From NCBI RefSeq assembly GCF_014837295.1, contig NZ_JACYHB010000001.1:124001-188000 (forward strand): a stretch of 64,000 nucleotides of DNA, written 5' to 3'. The stretch is from Cellulosimicrobium arenosum. GTDB taxonomy: Bacteria; Actinomycetota; Actinomycetes; Actinomycetales; Cellulomonadaceae. The notes beneath the pieces were generated by a model. That model did not search any database, was not told the DNA's origin, and was given only the letters and a program-made list of their open reading frames with translations. This document shows, piece after piece, positions 43,860 through 52,409 of the stretch. The position numbers were made by a program, and so were the translations under genes. The stretch's first letter is position 1, and each line of letters starts with the position of its first letter.

Positions 43860-44881
43860 CGCACCCGGCCAGGCTCGTCGGCGGGCACCGCGCCGATCTG
43901 CGCGTCGACGAGCGCGTCCTCCTCCTCCTCGGCGGTCGGACGTCGGTCGCGCGGGACCCTGCGGCCGCGAGCCGCCTCCGGGTCGTGCGCTGCGATGAGG
44001 TCGCCCGCGGTCAGTGCGGCGTCCTCGCCGCGGGCGTCGCGCCGGTCGCGGCGCACGAGCAGCCAGAACCCGATCAGCGCGCCCAGCGCGAACACGCACC
44101 ACTGGAACGCGTACGACAGGTGTGAACCGGGGTCGGTGTCCGGCTTCGGCAGCGCCTCGAGCCGTTGCTCGGGTGCGGGATCCTCGGTGCGCAGCTGCCC
44201 GTAGGCGCCGACGGTCCGTCCGTCTGCCCACGCGCCGCCGTCGGGCCCTGCGGCGAGCACCTGGTCGGTGCTGATCGCCTGCACCTGACCGCCAGGTGCG
44301 TCCCGGCCCGACGCGGGCTCGTCGGGCCGCAGCGTGACCGTGGCCTCGACCTCGCCCGGGGGAGGAGCCGGCAGGGCTCCCGGTGTGACGGCGTCGACCC
44401 CGAGCGGGACGAACCCGCGGTCGACCACGACCACGAGTCCCTGCGGTGCGGACGACGTCGGCTGCGTGACGAACGGCACGAGCACGTGGAAGCCGGGCGA
44501 TCCGTTCACGGGGCGGTTGCGCAGCAGCACCGTGTCCTGCGGCTGGTAGGAACCCTCGAGCGTGACGGGGCGCCACTGGTCGTCGGGGTCGAGGCCCTCG
44601 CCCGGCGCGGCCAGCAGGTCGGAGACGGGCACCGCGGCAGCGGAGTAGTTCTCCTCGATCTGCGAGATCTGCGCCTCGCGCGACTCGTACCTGTTCCACT
44701 GCCAGCGGCCCGCGAGCAGGCACAGCGCGATGAGGACGACCACGCCGACGGCGAGCGTGACCCACTCCCGGCGGGTCCGGGGCTCGTACGGGCTCTCGGC
44801 CCGACGCGGCACCGGACCCGGCATGACCGGGAGCGGCCCGGCCGGGGGCGGTTGCGCTCCGGGCGGGGCGTCACGGGTCAC
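43832..44881 (-). CDS. SURF1-family cytochrome oxidase biogenesis protein
   Basis: SURF1 proteins help insert heme a into cytochrome c oxidase. The 349-residue product has the expected two-helix topology, with VTLAVGVVVLIALCLLAGRW near the N-terminus and SYAFQWCVFALGALIGFWLL near the C-terminus, and the family sequences GRWQWNRY and VVVDRGFVP in the periplasmic loop. The gene sits about 39 kb from ctaC-ctaD. The GTG at 44881 overlaps the stop of the preceding gene as GTGA. A basic and acidic tail follows the last helix. Confidence 0.9.
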   Translation of the reverse strand: MTRDAPPGAQPPPAGPLPVMPGPVPRRAESPYEPRTRREWVTLAVGVVVLIALCLLAGRWQWNRYESREAQISQIEENYSAAAVPVSDLLAAPGEGLDPDDQWRPVTLEGSYQPQDTVLLRNRPVNGSPGFHVLVPFVTQPTSSAPQGLVVVVDRGFVPLGVDAVTPGALPAPPPGEVEATVTLRPDEPASGRDAPGGQVQAISTDQVLAAGPDGGAWADGRTVGAYGQLRTEDPAPEQRLEALPKPDTDPGSHLSYAFQWCVFALGALIGFWLLVRRDRRDARGEDAALTAGDLIAAHDPEAARGRRVPRDRRPTAEEEEDALVDAQIGAVPADEPGRVRQASETSSA

Positions 44882-45126
44882 GACGGTTCCCGTCGTTCGA
44901 GCTCCTCGACCCCGACGGTGCTGCGCCAGAACGAGCGGGCGCCGAGGAAGGTCTCCAGGTGCTCGCGGTGCGCGTCGCACGCGAGCCACACCTTGCGGCG
45001 CTCCGGCGTGTGGATCTTCGGGTTGTTCCACAGCAGGCCCCACGCGGCGGCCTCGCGGCAGCCCTTGGCGCTGCACACGAGCTCGTCGTCGGGGACGGTG
45101 TCGGCGACACCGAGGACGTCGATCAT
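44878..45126 (-). CDS. Small conserved cysteine/histidine protein
   Basis: The 82-residue product has the pattern ELVCSAKGCREAAAWGLLW, then KIHTPERRKVWLACDAHREH. This combination (CxxxxC ... CxxHxxH) matches a small actinobacterial family sometimes labelled acetone carboxylase in databases, a name I consider unsupported. A bound metal is likely from the cysteines and histidines. It is coupled on both sides by four-base overlaps with DUF3099 (ATGA) and SURF1 (GTGA). Confidence 0.75.
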   Translation of the reverse strand: MIDVLGVADTVPDDELVCSAKGCREAAAWGLLWNNPKIHTPERRKVWLACDAHREHLETFLGARSFWRSTVGVEELERREPS

Positions 45127-45515
45127 GCGCGGCCTCCTGGTGACGCGTCGTCGGGAGGCCGGCGGTCGTCGGCGGGCGGGCGGTCGGCGTCCGGCATGAT
45201 CGTCCGGTCCGGACCCGTGGCGGCGGAGGGCAGCGCCCGGTGCTCCATCGGGGACGAGTCGTAGTGCGACTGGTCGCGTCCCGCGTTGGCGCCCAGGACC
45301 GCGATGTACGGCAGCACCACCGCGGCGGCGATGAGCACGAACTTCAGCCAGACCGGGCCGACCGCGATCGCGCCGAGGAAGCACAGGAGCCGGATCCCCA
45401 TCTGGATCAGGTAGCGGCGGGTGCGCCGTGCCTGGTCCTGCCCCAGGGGCGGCTGCACGTTCGAGATGCTCGGGACCGGCTGGTCGCCCGGGCGCTGCGT
45501 GCCTCGTGTCCTCAC
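45123..45515 (-). CDS. DUF3099 family membrane protein
   Basis: The 130-residue product contains RRYLIQMGIRLLCFLGAI and VWLKFVLIAAAVVLPYIAVL, two adjacent helices with the R-Y-L-I-Q-M and L-P-Y-I-A-V-L-G-A-N signatures of DUF3099. Both flanking tails are polar. No function is known. The GTG at 45515 follows TAGACT by six bases. It heads the operon DUF3099, the cysteine/histidine protein, SURF1. Confidence 0.82.
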   Translation of the reverse strand: MRTRGTQRPGDQPVPSISNVQPPLGQDQARRTRRYLIQMGIRLLCFLGAIAVGPVWLKFVLIAAAVVLPYIAVLGANAGRDQSHYDSSPMEHRALPSAATGPDRTIMPDADRPPADDRRPPDDASPGGRA

Positions 45516-45521
45516 GCACCC

Positions 45522-45527
45522 AGTCTA
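45522..45527 (-). promoter_or_regulatory. -10 element of the DUF3099-SURF1 operon (leaderless)
   Basis: TAGACT followed by six bases and the GTG at 45515. Confidence 0.55.
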
Positions 45528-45602
45528 CGTTTTGTGGGGACCCGACAATCGCCCGGGCGTGTTCGTGACGGTCCGTGCGCGCACCCCGCGGCGCGCGCAC
45601 GG

Positions 45603-45608
45603 TAGCGT
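45603..45608 (+). promoter_or_regulatory. Probable -10 element of fabG
   Basis: TAGCGT, predicting a leader of about 30 nt that contains the GAGGAG site. Confidence 0.45.
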
Positions 45609-45643
45609 CGGTGAGACCGTCACCAGCGATCGAGGAGTCGTCC

Positions 45644-46378
45644 GTGCCCGAATCCACCGCGCCCGCCATGCCCGCCGGGCGCACCGTCGTCGTCACCGGG
45701 GCCGCCCGGGGTATCGGTCGCGCCATCGCGGAGCGTTTCGTCGCCAACGGGGACCGCGTCGCCACGGTGTACCGCGGCGGTGACCTGCCCGACGGCGTGT
45801 TCGGCGCCGTCGGGGACATCACCGACACGGCCGCGGTCGACGCCGCCTTCTCCGCGATCGAGGCCGAGCTCGGACCGGTCGAGGTGCTGGTCGCGAACGC
45901 GGGCGTGACACGCGACACGCTGCTGCTGCGGATGAGCGACGAGGACTTCGAGTCCGTCATCGACGTCAACCTGACCGGCACCTTCCGCTGCGTGCGACGT
46001 GTGACGAAGGGCATGATCCGGATGCGACGCGGGCGCATCGTGCTCGTGTCCTCCGTGATCGGCCTGTACGGCGGGGCGGGCCAGGTCAACTACGCCTCGT
46101 CCAAGGCAGCGCTGGTCGGGATGGCCCGTTCCGTCACCCGCGAGCTCGGCTCGCGCGGGATCACCGCGAACGTCGTCGCGCCGGGGTTCATCGACACCGC
46201 GATGACCGCCGAGCTGCCCGCCGAGCGTCAGGAGACCTACAAGGCGCAGATCCCGGCAGGTCGCTTCGCCGACCCCGACGAGGTAGCGGGCGTCGTGCAG
46301 TTCCTCGCGTCCGACGACGCGGCCTACGTCTCCGGAGCCGTGATCCCCGTCGACGGCGGTCTCGGCATGGGCCACTGA
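45644..46378 (+). CDS. fabG: 3-oxoacyl-[acyl-carrier-protein] reductase
   Basis: This 244-residue short-chain dehydrogenase reduces beta-ketoacyl-ACP with NADPH in fatty acid synthesis. The cofactor loop GAARGIG, the NAG motif and the catalytic SSVIGLYGGAGQVNYASSK (Ser, Tyr, Lys) are present, as is the final PVDGGLGMGH. The GTG at 45644 has GAGGAG six bases upstream. It is followed by fabI, the same pair as mycobacterial fabG1-inhA (family knowledge). Confidence 0.93.
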   Translation: MPESTAPAMPAGRTVVVTGAARGIGRAIAERFVANGDRVATVYRGGDLPDGVFGAVGDITDTAAVDAAFSAIEAELGPVEVLVANAGVTRDTLLLRMSDEDFESVIDVNLTGTFRCVRRVTKGMIRMRRGRIVLVSSVIGLYGGAGQVNYASSKAALVGMARSVTRELGSRGITANVVAPGFIDTAMTAELPAERQETYKAQIPAGRFADPDEVAGVVQFLASDDAAYVSGAVIPVDGGLGMGH

Positions 46379-46396
46379 CGCACAGACCGCTCGAAC

Positions 46397-46419
46397 CTCC
46401 CGAGGCGTGTCCTCGGGAG
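46397..46419 (+). terminator. Hairpin between fabG and fabI
   Basis: CTCCCGAGG at 46397-46405 pairs perfectly with 46411-46419 around CGTGT. It starts 19 nt past the fabG stop and could terminate or attenuate transcription into fabI, for which TACGCT at 46442-46447 may be a -10. Confidence 0.6.
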
Positions 46420-46492
46420 CGCCCGCACCGCTCTCTTTCAGTACGCTCACCCCAGCGCGCCCGCCGACCGGGCGCAGGACGGAAGGAACCCG

Positions 46493-47260
46493 ATGGGTCT
46501 GCTCGACGGCAAGAAGCTCCTGATCACCGGAGTGCTCACCGACTCCTCGATCGCGTTCCACGCGGCTCGGCTCGCGCAGGAGGAGGGTGCCGAGGTCGTG
46601 CTGTCCTCGTTCGGCCGCCAGATGAAGCTCACCCAGGCGTTCGCGAAGCGACTGCCTGCGCCGGCGCCGGTGGTCCAGCTCGACGTGACCGACGACCAGG
46701 ACCTCGCCGAGCTCGCGGGCCGGGTCGCCGAGCACGTGGACGTCCTCGACGGCGTCGTGCACTCCATCGGCTTCGCGCCGCAGTCGGTCATGGGCGGCAA
46801 CTTCCTGGCCGCGGAGTGGGCCGACGTGGCGACCGCGCTGCAGGTCTCCACGTTCTCCTACAAGTCGCTGGCCACGGCGGCGAAGCCGCTCATGACGGGC
46901 GGGGGAGCGGTCGTGGGACTGACGTTCGACGCGCAGTTCGCCTGGCCCGTCTACGACTGGATGGGCGTGGCGAAGGCCGGCCTCGAGTCCGCGAACCGCT
47001 ACCTCGCGCGCGACCTCGGGCCGGAGGGCATCCGGGCCAACCTCGTGTCCGCCGGGCCGATCCGCACGACGGCGGCGAAGTCGATCCCCGGCTTCGAGCA
47101 GATGGAGGACGGCTGGCCCCGTCGGGCGCCGCTCGGATGGGACCAGACCACCGCCGAGCCGGCGGCCCGCGCCGTCGTCGCGCTGCTCTCCGACTGGTTC
47201 CCGGCCACGACCGGCGAGATCGTGCACGTCGACGGCGGCTTCCACGCGATGGGCCAGTGA
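46493..47260 (+). CDS. fabI: Enoyl-[acyl-carrier-protein] reductase
   Basis: FabI performs the last reduction in each elongation cycle, converting trans-2-enoyl-ACP to acyl-ACP with NADH. The 255-residue product begins GLLDGKKLLITGVLTDSSIA as in FabI/InhA, and has VHSIGFAP and the catalytic Tyr-Met/Lys region YDWMGVAKAGLES. GGAAGG stands just upstream of the ATG. It is the likely triclosan or isoniazid-class target of this organism by family (inference). Confidence 0.94.
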   Translation: MGLLDGKKLLITGVLTDSSIAFHAARLAQEEGAEVVLSSFGRQMKLTQAFAKRLPAPAPVVQLDVTDDQDLAELAGRVAEHVDVLDGVVHSIGFAPQSVMGGNFLAAEWADVATALQVSTFSYKSLATAAKPLMTGGGAVVGLTFDAQFAWPVYDWMGVAKAGLESANRYLARDLGPEGIRANLVSAGPIRTTAAKSIPGFEQMEDGWPRRAPLGWDQTTAEPAARAVVALLSDWFPATTGEIVHVDGGFHAMGQ

Positions 47261-47264
47261 CCGC

Positions 47265-47804
47265 ATGATCGCGACCAGTGCTCACGCGGAGGGTGGCGCC
47301 CGACGACTCGTCCTGCTGCGTCACGCCAAGGCGGAGCCGGCGGGGAGCGTCGACGACGTCCTGCGGCCGCTCGCGCTCAGCGGACGACGGCAGGCACCGC
47401 GGGTCGGCGAGGCGCTGCGCTCGTCGGGCCTCGTCCCCGAGAGCGTGCTCTGCTCGTCCGCGCTGCGCACCCGCCAGACCTGGGAGCTGCTCGCGGCACA
47501 CCTGGGCGACGTCGAGCCCGACGTGCTGACCAGCGACGTGCTGTACGCCGCGGAGGTGGGCGACGTCCTGGACCTCGTACGCGCGACGGACCCGCGGGTG
47601 CGCACCCTCCTCGTCGTCGGGCACGAGCCGACGATGGCGGCCACGGCCACCTACCTCGCGGACCCGGCCTCGGACGACGGCGCGCTCGCCCAGGTGCGCG
47701 TCGGGGTCCCGACCGCGACCTACAGCGTGCTGGAGTCCGCGGCACCCTGGCAGGAGTGGGACAAGCGCGGGTCGCTCCTGACCTACGTGGGCCGACCGTC
47801 CTGA
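47265..47804 (+). CDS. SixA-like histidine phosphatase family protein
   Basis: The 179-residue product has the RHG-type signature as LLRHAKAE, followed by the second conserved histidine in VVGHEPTM. This fits SixA-like phosphohistidine phosphatases of the phosphoglycerate mutase superfamily. The actual substrate is not shown. It starts five bases after the fabI stop, so it is probably in the same transcript, and ends four bases before the convergent serB stop. Confidence 0.82.
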   Translation: MIATSAHAEGGARRLVLLRHAKAEPAGSVDDVLRPLALSGRRQAPRVGEALRSSGLVPESVLCSSALRTRQTWELLAAHLGDVEPDVLTSDVLYAAEVGDVLDLVRATDPRVRTLLVVGHEPTMAATATYLADPASDDGALAQVRVGVPTATYSVLESAAPWQEWDKRGSLLTYVGRPS

Positions 47805-47808
47805 GCGA

Positions 47809-48531
47809 TCACGCGCGAGCGGCGTCCGCGCGGTCGACCACGTCGAGCACGGCGTCGAGCCGGGGCCCGTCCACCGCGTAGGGGGCCTGCGCACGCACCA
47901 GCGGCTTCGCGGCGAACGCGATGCCGATCCCGGCGGCGCCGATCATGTCGAGGTCGTTCGCGCCGTCGCCCACCGCGACGGTGTCGCGCACGTCCAGCCC
48001 GAGCTCGGCGGCGCGCTCGCGCAGCGCGCTGGCCTTGGCTGCACGGTCGACGACCGGACCGCTCGTGCGGCCCGTGAGCCTGCCGTCCGCGACCTCGAGA
48101 CGGTTCGCGCGGAACCAGGTGATGCCGAGCTCCGCCGCGAGCGGGCCGACGACCTCGGCGAAACCACCGGAGACGAGCGCGACCTCCCAGCGGCGTCGTC
48201 GGGCCTCGGCGACGAGCTCGCGCGCGCCCGGCGTGAACGTCGCGCGCCGGCGCACGTCGTCGAGGGCGTCGATCGGGACGCCGGCGAGGGTCGCGACGCG
48301 CTCGCGCAGCGACGCCGCGAAGTCCAGCTCGCCGCGCATCGCACGCTCGGTGACCGCGGCGACCTCGTCGCGGGTGCCGGCGTGGTCGGCGATGAGCTCG
48401 ATCACCTCCTGCGAGATGAGGGTCGAGTCGACGTCCATGACGAGCAGGCGGACGGGTCGGGTCGGGTCGGGTCCTGGCATCGGGTCGCAGACGTCCTCGG
48501 CAGCGGGGCTGTGGGCGGGTGCAGGGGTCAC
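47809..48531 (-). CDS. serB: Phosphoserine phosphatase
   Basis: SerB hydrolyses phosphoserine to serine, the last step of serine synthesis. The 240-residue HAD enzyme has the nucleophile motif [11 protein letters not shown] for motif II and GDGANDLDM for motif III, with the small helical cap [17 protein letters not shown] use the GTG at 48531, which overlaps the glgC stop as GTGA; an ATG at 48480 is an alternative. It lacks the ACT domain of longer SerB proteins. Confidence 0.88.
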   Translation of the reverse strand: MTPAPAHSPAAEDVCDPMPGPDPTRPVRLLVMDVDSTLISQEVIELIADHAGTRDEVAAVTERAMRGELDFAASLRERVATLAGVPIDALDDVRRRATFTPGARELVAEARRRRWEVALVSGGFAEVVGPLAAELGITWFRANRLEVADGRLTGRTSGPVVDRAAKASALRERAAELGLDVRDTVAVGDGANDLDMIGAAGIGIAFAAKPLVRAQAPYAVDGPRLDAVLDVVDRADAARA

Positions 48532-49769
48532 TCGACGACCGTGCCCTTGGGCACGACGGTGATGCCGGACTCCGTGACGGTGAAGCCGCGCGCGCGGTCC
48601 TGCTCCGGGTCGAGCCCGATGCGGGCCTGCTCGCCGACGACGACGTTCTTGTCGATGATCGCGCGGTGGACCTGGGCGTGCCGGTGCACCTGCACACCGT
48701 CCATGAGCACGGAGTCGGACACCGAGGCCCACGAGTGCAGGTACGTGCCGGGCGACAGGACCGAGCCGACCGCCGTCGCGCCGGAGATGATGACGCCCGG
48801 GGAGACGATGGAGTCCGCCGCGTGCCCGAGCCGCCCACGCCCGGCGTGCACGAACTTTGCCGGCGGCAGACCGGTGTAGCCGGTGTGCAGCGGCCACTCC
48901 CCGTTGTAGAGGTTGAACACCGGCGTGACCGCGATGAGGTCCTTGTTGGCGTCGTAGTAGGAGTCGATCGTCCCGACGTCCCGCCAGTAGTCGCGGTCGC
49001 GGTCCGTCGATCCCGGGACGTCGTTGCGGATGAAGTCGTAGACCCCGGCGGTGCCCTTCTCCACGAAGGCAGGGACGATGTCGCCGCCCATGTCGTGGCG
49101 AGAGTCCGCGTTCGTCGCGTCGGCCGTGACCGCGGCGACGAGCGCGTCCGCGTTCATCACGTAGTTGCCCATCGACGCGAGGATCTCCTGCGGGGAGTCG
49201 GCGAGACCGACCGGGTCCGCCGGCTTCTCGCGGAAGGCCGCGATCTTCGTCGGGTCCTTCGCGTCGGTCTCGATGACGCCGAACTGGTCGGCCAGCGAGA
49301 TCGGCTGGCGGATCCCCGCGACGGTCAGCTCCGCACCGGACTCGACGTGGGCGTCGACCATCTGCGAGAAGTCCATGCGGTAGACGTGGTCGGCGCCGAC
49401 GACGACGACGATGTCGGGACGCTCGTCGTCGATGACGTTGAGGCACTGGTAGATCGCGTCGGCGCTGCCGAGGTACCAGTGCTTGCCGACGCGCTGCTGC
49501 GCCGGGACCGGGGCCACGTAGTTGCCGAGCAGCGGGGACATGCGCCACGTCTTGGTGATGTGCCGGTCCAGGCTGTGCGACTTGTACTGCGTGAGCACGA
49601 CGATCTGCAGGTACCTCGAGTTCACGAGGTTGGACAGCGCGAAGTCGACCAGGCGGTAGTTGCCTCCGAACGGCACCGCGGGCTTGGCCCGCGAGGCGGT
49701 CAGGGGCATGAGGCGCTTGCCCTCGCCCCCGGCGAGGACGATGGCGAGGACTCGGGGTGCGGCGACCAT
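48528..49769 (-). CDS. glgC: Glucose-1-phosphate adenylyltransferase
   Basis: GlgC makes ADP-glucose for glycogen or maltose-1-phosphate synthesis. The 413-residue product shows [14 protein letters not shown] with the catalytic arginine region, [12 protein letters not shown] and a C-terminal left-handed helix domain. TACGGT seven bases before the ATG at 49769 suggests a leaderless transcript. It is divergent from glgA with 77 bp between the starts and coupled to serB. Confidence 0.94.
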   Translation of the reverse strand: MVAAPRVLAIVLAGGEGKRLMPLTASRAKPAVPFGGNYRLVDFALSNLVNSRYLQIVVLTQYKSHSLDRHITKTWRMSPLLGNYVAPVPAQQRVGKHWYLGSADAIYQCLNVIDDERPDIVVVVGADHVYRMDFSQMVDAHVESGAELTVAGIRQPISLADQFGVIETDAKDPTKIAAFREKPADPVGLADSPQEILASMGNYVMNADALVAAVTADATNADSRHDMGGDIVPAFVEKGTAGVYDFIRNDVPGSTDRDRDYWRDVGTIDSYYDANKDLIAVTPVFNLYNGEWPLHTGYTGLPPAKFVHAGRGRLGHAADSIVSPGVIISGATAVGSVLSPGTYLHSWASVSDSVLMDGVQVHRHAQVHRAIIDKNVVVGEQARIGLDPEQDRARGFTVTESGITVVPKGTVVE

Positions 49770-49776
49770 GTCCCGA

Positions 49777-49782
49777 ACCGTA
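49777..49782 (-). promoter_or_regulatory. -10 element of glgC (leaderless)
   Basis: TACGGT followed by seven bases and the ATG at 49769. Confidence 0.5.
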
Positions 49783-49833
49783 GACCCTGGGAGCGGGGGC
49801 GCGCAGCACGACCCGCATCATGGGCTGTTCCGC

Positions 49834-49839
49834 TAGCGT
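49834..49839 (+). promoter_or_regulatory. -10 element of glgA (leaderless)
   Basis: TAGCGT followed by seven bases and the GTG at 49847. Confidence 0.55.
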
Positions 49840-49846
49840 GTGCACG

Positions 49847-51061
49847 GTGAGAGTCGACCTGCTGACCCGTGAGTACCCGCCCCACGTCTACGGGGGTGCG
49901 GGGGTCCACGTCGCCGAGCTGTCCGCGGTCCTGCGCGAGCACGTGGACGTGCGCGTTCGCTGCTTCGACGGTCCCCGCGCGGAGGCCGCCGGGGTGACGG
50001 GCTACTCCGTCCCGGCCGTGCTCGGCGGGGCGAACGCGGCCCTGGGTACGTTCGGCGTCGACCTCGAGATGGCCGCCGACGTCGCCGGTGCCGACCTCGT
50101 GCACTCCCACACCTGGTACGCCAACCTCGGTGGTCACCTCGCGGGCCTGCTGCACGGGGTGCCGCACGTGCTGTCCGCGCACTCGCTCGAGCCGCTGCGG
50201 CCGTGGAAGGCCGAGCAGCTCGGCGGCGGCTACGCGCTGTCGTCGTGGGCCGAGCGCACCGCGTACGAGGGTGCCGCCGGGGTGATCGCCGTGTCCGCGG
50301 GGATGCGCGAGGACATCCTGCGCGTCTACCCGCGCGTCGACCCGGAGAAGGTCCACGTCGTGCACAACGGGATCGACCTGGCCGGGTGGCGACGCCCGGA
50401 CAGCGAGCACGACGTCGCCGCGGCCGACCGCGTGGTGCGGGACCTCGGGATCGACCCCGAGCGCCCGGCCGTCGTGTTCGTCGGGCGGATCACGCGCCAG
50501 AAGGGTCTGCCCTATCTGCTGCGGGCCGCGCGGGCGCTGCCGCCCGAGGTCCAGCTCGTGCTGTGCGCCGGCGCGCCCGACACCCCGGAGATCGCGGCCG
50601 AGGTGAGCGGCGCGGTGGCGGCGCTGCAGTCCGAGCGCAGCGGCGTCGTGTGGATCGAGCAGATGCTGCCGCGGCCCGAGCTCGTGGCCGTGCTCGCCGC
50701 CTCGACCGTGTTCGTCTGCCCGTCGGTCTACGAGCCGCTCGGGATCGTCAACCTCGAGGCGATGGCCGTGGGTCTGCCCGTGGTCGGGACCGCGACCGGC
50801 GGCATCCCGGAGGTGGTGGACGACGGTGTGACCGGAACCCTGGTCCCCATCGAGCAGTCCGACGACGGCACGGGCACCCCTCTCGACCCGGACCGGTTCG
50901 TCGCCGACCTCGCCGCCGCGCTGACGGCCGCCGTGTCCGACGGGGCGCGCGCCGCCGAGATGGGCCGCGCCGCGCGCCGCCGGGTCGAGGAGCACTTCGC
51001 CTGGGACGCGATCGGCGAGCGCACGCTCGAGGTCTACCGCGCGGTGCTCGAGCGGTCCTGA
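49847..51061 (+). CDS. glgA: Actinobacterial GT4 glycogen synthase / maltose-1-phosphate synthase
   Basis: The 404-residue glycosyltransferase begins VRVDLLTREYPPHVYGGAGVHV, with the donor-site region VFVGRITRQKGLPYLLRAA and EPLGIVNLEAMA. It is the GT4 form of actinobacteria (like Rv1212c/GlgM), not the GT5 GlgA of enterobacteria, and in mycobacteria the enzyme makes maltose 1-phosphate from ADP-glucose and glucose 1-phosphate (family knowledge). The divergent arrangement with glgC is also the mycobacterial one. The GTG at 49847 follows TAGCGT by seven bases. Confidence 0.9.
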   Translation: MRVDLLTREYPPHVYGGAGVHVAELSAVLREHVDVRVRCFDGPRAEAAGVTGYSVPAVLGGANAALGTFGVDLEMAADVAGADLVHSHTWYANLGGHLAGLLHGVPHVLSAHSLEPLRPWKAEQLGGGYALSSWAERTAYEGAAGVIAVSAGMREDILRVYPRVDPEKVHVVHNGIDLAGWRRPDSEHDVAAADRVVRDLGIDPERPAVVFVGRITRQKGLPYLLRAARALPPEVQLVLCAGAPDTPEIAAEVSGAVAALQSERSGVVWIEQMLPRPELVAVLAASTVFVCPSVYEPLGIVNLEAMAVGLPVVGTATGGIPEVVDDGVTGTLVPIEQSDDGTGTPLDPDRFVADLAAALTAAVSDGARAAEMGRAARRRVEEHFAWDAIGERTLEVYRAVLERS

Positions 51062-51093
51062 CGCTCGGCGTCCGATGCGCGCACGATCGTCCG

Positions 51094-51113
51094 ACAGGTC
51101 CGCGAGGGCCTGT
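51094..51113 (+). terminator. Possible terminator of glgA
   Basis: An 8-bp stem with one T-G pair (51094-51101 with 51106-51113) and a GCGA loop, 33 nt after the glgA stop. Confidence 0.45.
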
Positions 51114-51146
51114 GGACGAGCTCCCGTTCGCGCCGGCCGGCGCTGC

Positions 51147-51152
51147 TAGCGT
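51147..51152 (+). promoter_or_regulatory. Probable -10 element of the gene at 51204
   Basis: TAGCGT, giving a leader of about 45 nt before the TTG start. Confidence 0.4.
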
Positions 51153-51203
51153 GCGGACCGTTCCCGGCGACATCGCCGGGGAGCACGAGGAGCGGGGGCG
51201 GGA

Positions 51204-51566
51204 TTGAACGGGTACTCGATCGATCCGGACGCGGTGGCGTGGCACGCCGACTCGTTCTGGTCCTACTCGGGCCTGGTGGTGCGGACCTCGTGGGCCGACG
51301 TCGGGGAGTGCCTGGCACCGGAGGTGGAGTCTTCGATCACGCAGCTGCGGGAGTGGTTCGAGGCGTCGTGGTCGAGCACGGACTGGGAGCTCGTGGAGCT
51401 GGCCGACAGCACCGCCAGGTCCGCCCGGGTGCTGGGCGCTGCGGACGACGACGCGTCGTCGGCGGCCGCGGACGCCGCGGCGTCGCTGGGAGCATGCCCG
51501 GTCGCGTTGACGGTGAGCCCCGCGACGGCGGGGAGCTCACGAGCGCTCGGCTCACGGACGACGTAG
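51204..51566 (+). CDS. Uncharacterised small protein, helical
   Basis: I do not recognise this family. The 120-residue product is mostly helical and acidic. It starts with YSIDPDAVAWHADSF, has a central EASWSSTDWELVELADSTA region and then an Ala/Ser/Asp-rich stretch; there is no signal peptide or membrane segment. The central W-containing helix resembles WXG-like small proteins only loosely. The TTG at 51204 follows a GGGGGCGGGA purine run. Its last 15 bp overlap the 3' end of the convergent gene. Confidence 0.55.
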   Translation: MNGYSIDPDAVAWHADSFWSYSGLVVRTSWADVGECLAPEVESSITQLREWFEASWSSTDWELVELADSTARSARVLGAADDDASSAAADAAASLGACPVALTVSPATAGSSRALGSRTT

Positions 51567-52382
51567 GGAGGGTCCGCCCGTCCACAGCGTCGCGGCACCG
51601 ATCGCCCGGCGGGCCGCGTGGTCGACCTCGCGGAGCGCGGTCGAGCGCTGGTCGGCCTGCCACAGGTTGACGGCGCCCCCGTCGTCGGCCGCGGCGAGGT
51701 CGACGATCGCGCGCAGCCGCACGGCCTGGGCCAGGACGCCGACGGCGCGCGGCTCGGCGCCGTCGGGCAGCTGCCACACCGGGGCCGCGGCCGAGCGCAG
51801 CCCGGCGATCGCTCCCGCTGCGTCCTCCCGCCAGCGGGCGACGTCCAGCGAGTCGAGGGCGCGGGTCGCGACCAGCAGCGCGGTCCGCAGCTCGCGCTCG
51901 GAGTCCGCGAGAGAGCCGACGGCGCCCTGGACGCGCGTCGACCACGCGTCGACCCGCTCGACCTCCCAGGTCACCAGGTGGCCGGGTTCGAGCTCGCTGC
52001 CGAACGCGGTGACGCCGGGGACCAGGGCCCACGACCCGGCGGGCGTCGTCACCAGGACGCACTCGCCGACGTCTGCCGCGGCGGGCGCCACGGGCAGCGG
52101 GACCCCGTTCACGTCACCCGGGACCGGCGCGAGCGCGACGACCTCGCGGACCTCGCCGGACCAGGCGTGCACGAGGTCGGCGAGCCGCAGGTCGCCCAGA
52201 GCGCCCGTCACGACGTGAGGTTCGTCGTCGCGCTGCACGGCACGCAGCAGCCGCGTCGCCCCGTCGTCGGGCGCGAGGCGGTCCGCCGCACGGAGCCACA
52301 GGGCCAGCAGGGCGCTGCGGGGGAGCGCGCCGGGGTCCGTCGCGGAACCCTCGCCCGGCCCCGGGGAGGAATGGGTGTCCAC
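51552..52382 (-). CDS. Uncharacterised conserved protein
   Basis: The 276-residue product is not one I can name. It has an N-terminal alpha/beta part of about 140 residues (GDLRLADLVHAWSGEVREVV, SWALVPGVTAFGSE) and a helical C-terminal half ending LWTGGPSLRRP. It has no signal peptide and no membrane helix. The longer open frame runs antisense to the neighbouring ABC gene; the GTG at 52382 is chosen because TAGGTT lies seven bases before it. It is divergent from the ABC ATPase. Confidence 0.6.
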   Translation of the reverse strand: MDTHSSPGPGEGSATDPGALPRSALLALWLRAADRLAPDDGATRLLRAVQRDDEPHVVTGALGDLRLADLVHAWSGEVREVVALAPVPGDVNGVPLPVAPAAADVGECVLVTTPAGSWALVPGVTAFGSELEPGHLVTWEVERVDAWSTRVQGAVGSLADSERELRTALLVATRALDSLDVARWREDAAGAIAGLRSAAAPVWQLPDGAEPRAVGVLAQAVRLRAIVDLAAADDGGAVNLWQADQRSTALREVDHAARRAIGAATLWTGGPSLRRP

Positions 52383-52389
52383 GACGGCC

Positions 52390-52401
52390 AACCTATAGGG
52401 T
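52390..52401. promoter_or_regulatory. Back-to-back divergent -10 elements
   Basis: The minus-strand TAGGTT (52390-52395) and the plus-strand TAGGGT (52396-52401) abut, forming AACCTATAGGGT. The first is seven bases from the GTG at 52382, the second eight from the ATG at 52410. Confidence 0.55.
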
Positions 52402-52409
52402 CGGTGACC

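Noticed and set aside
44878-45126. Acetone carboxylase label for the 82-residue protein
   Set aside because: A protein of this size with a CxxxxC...CxxHxxH pattern cannot be a carboxylase subunit; the name appears to be a propagated error.
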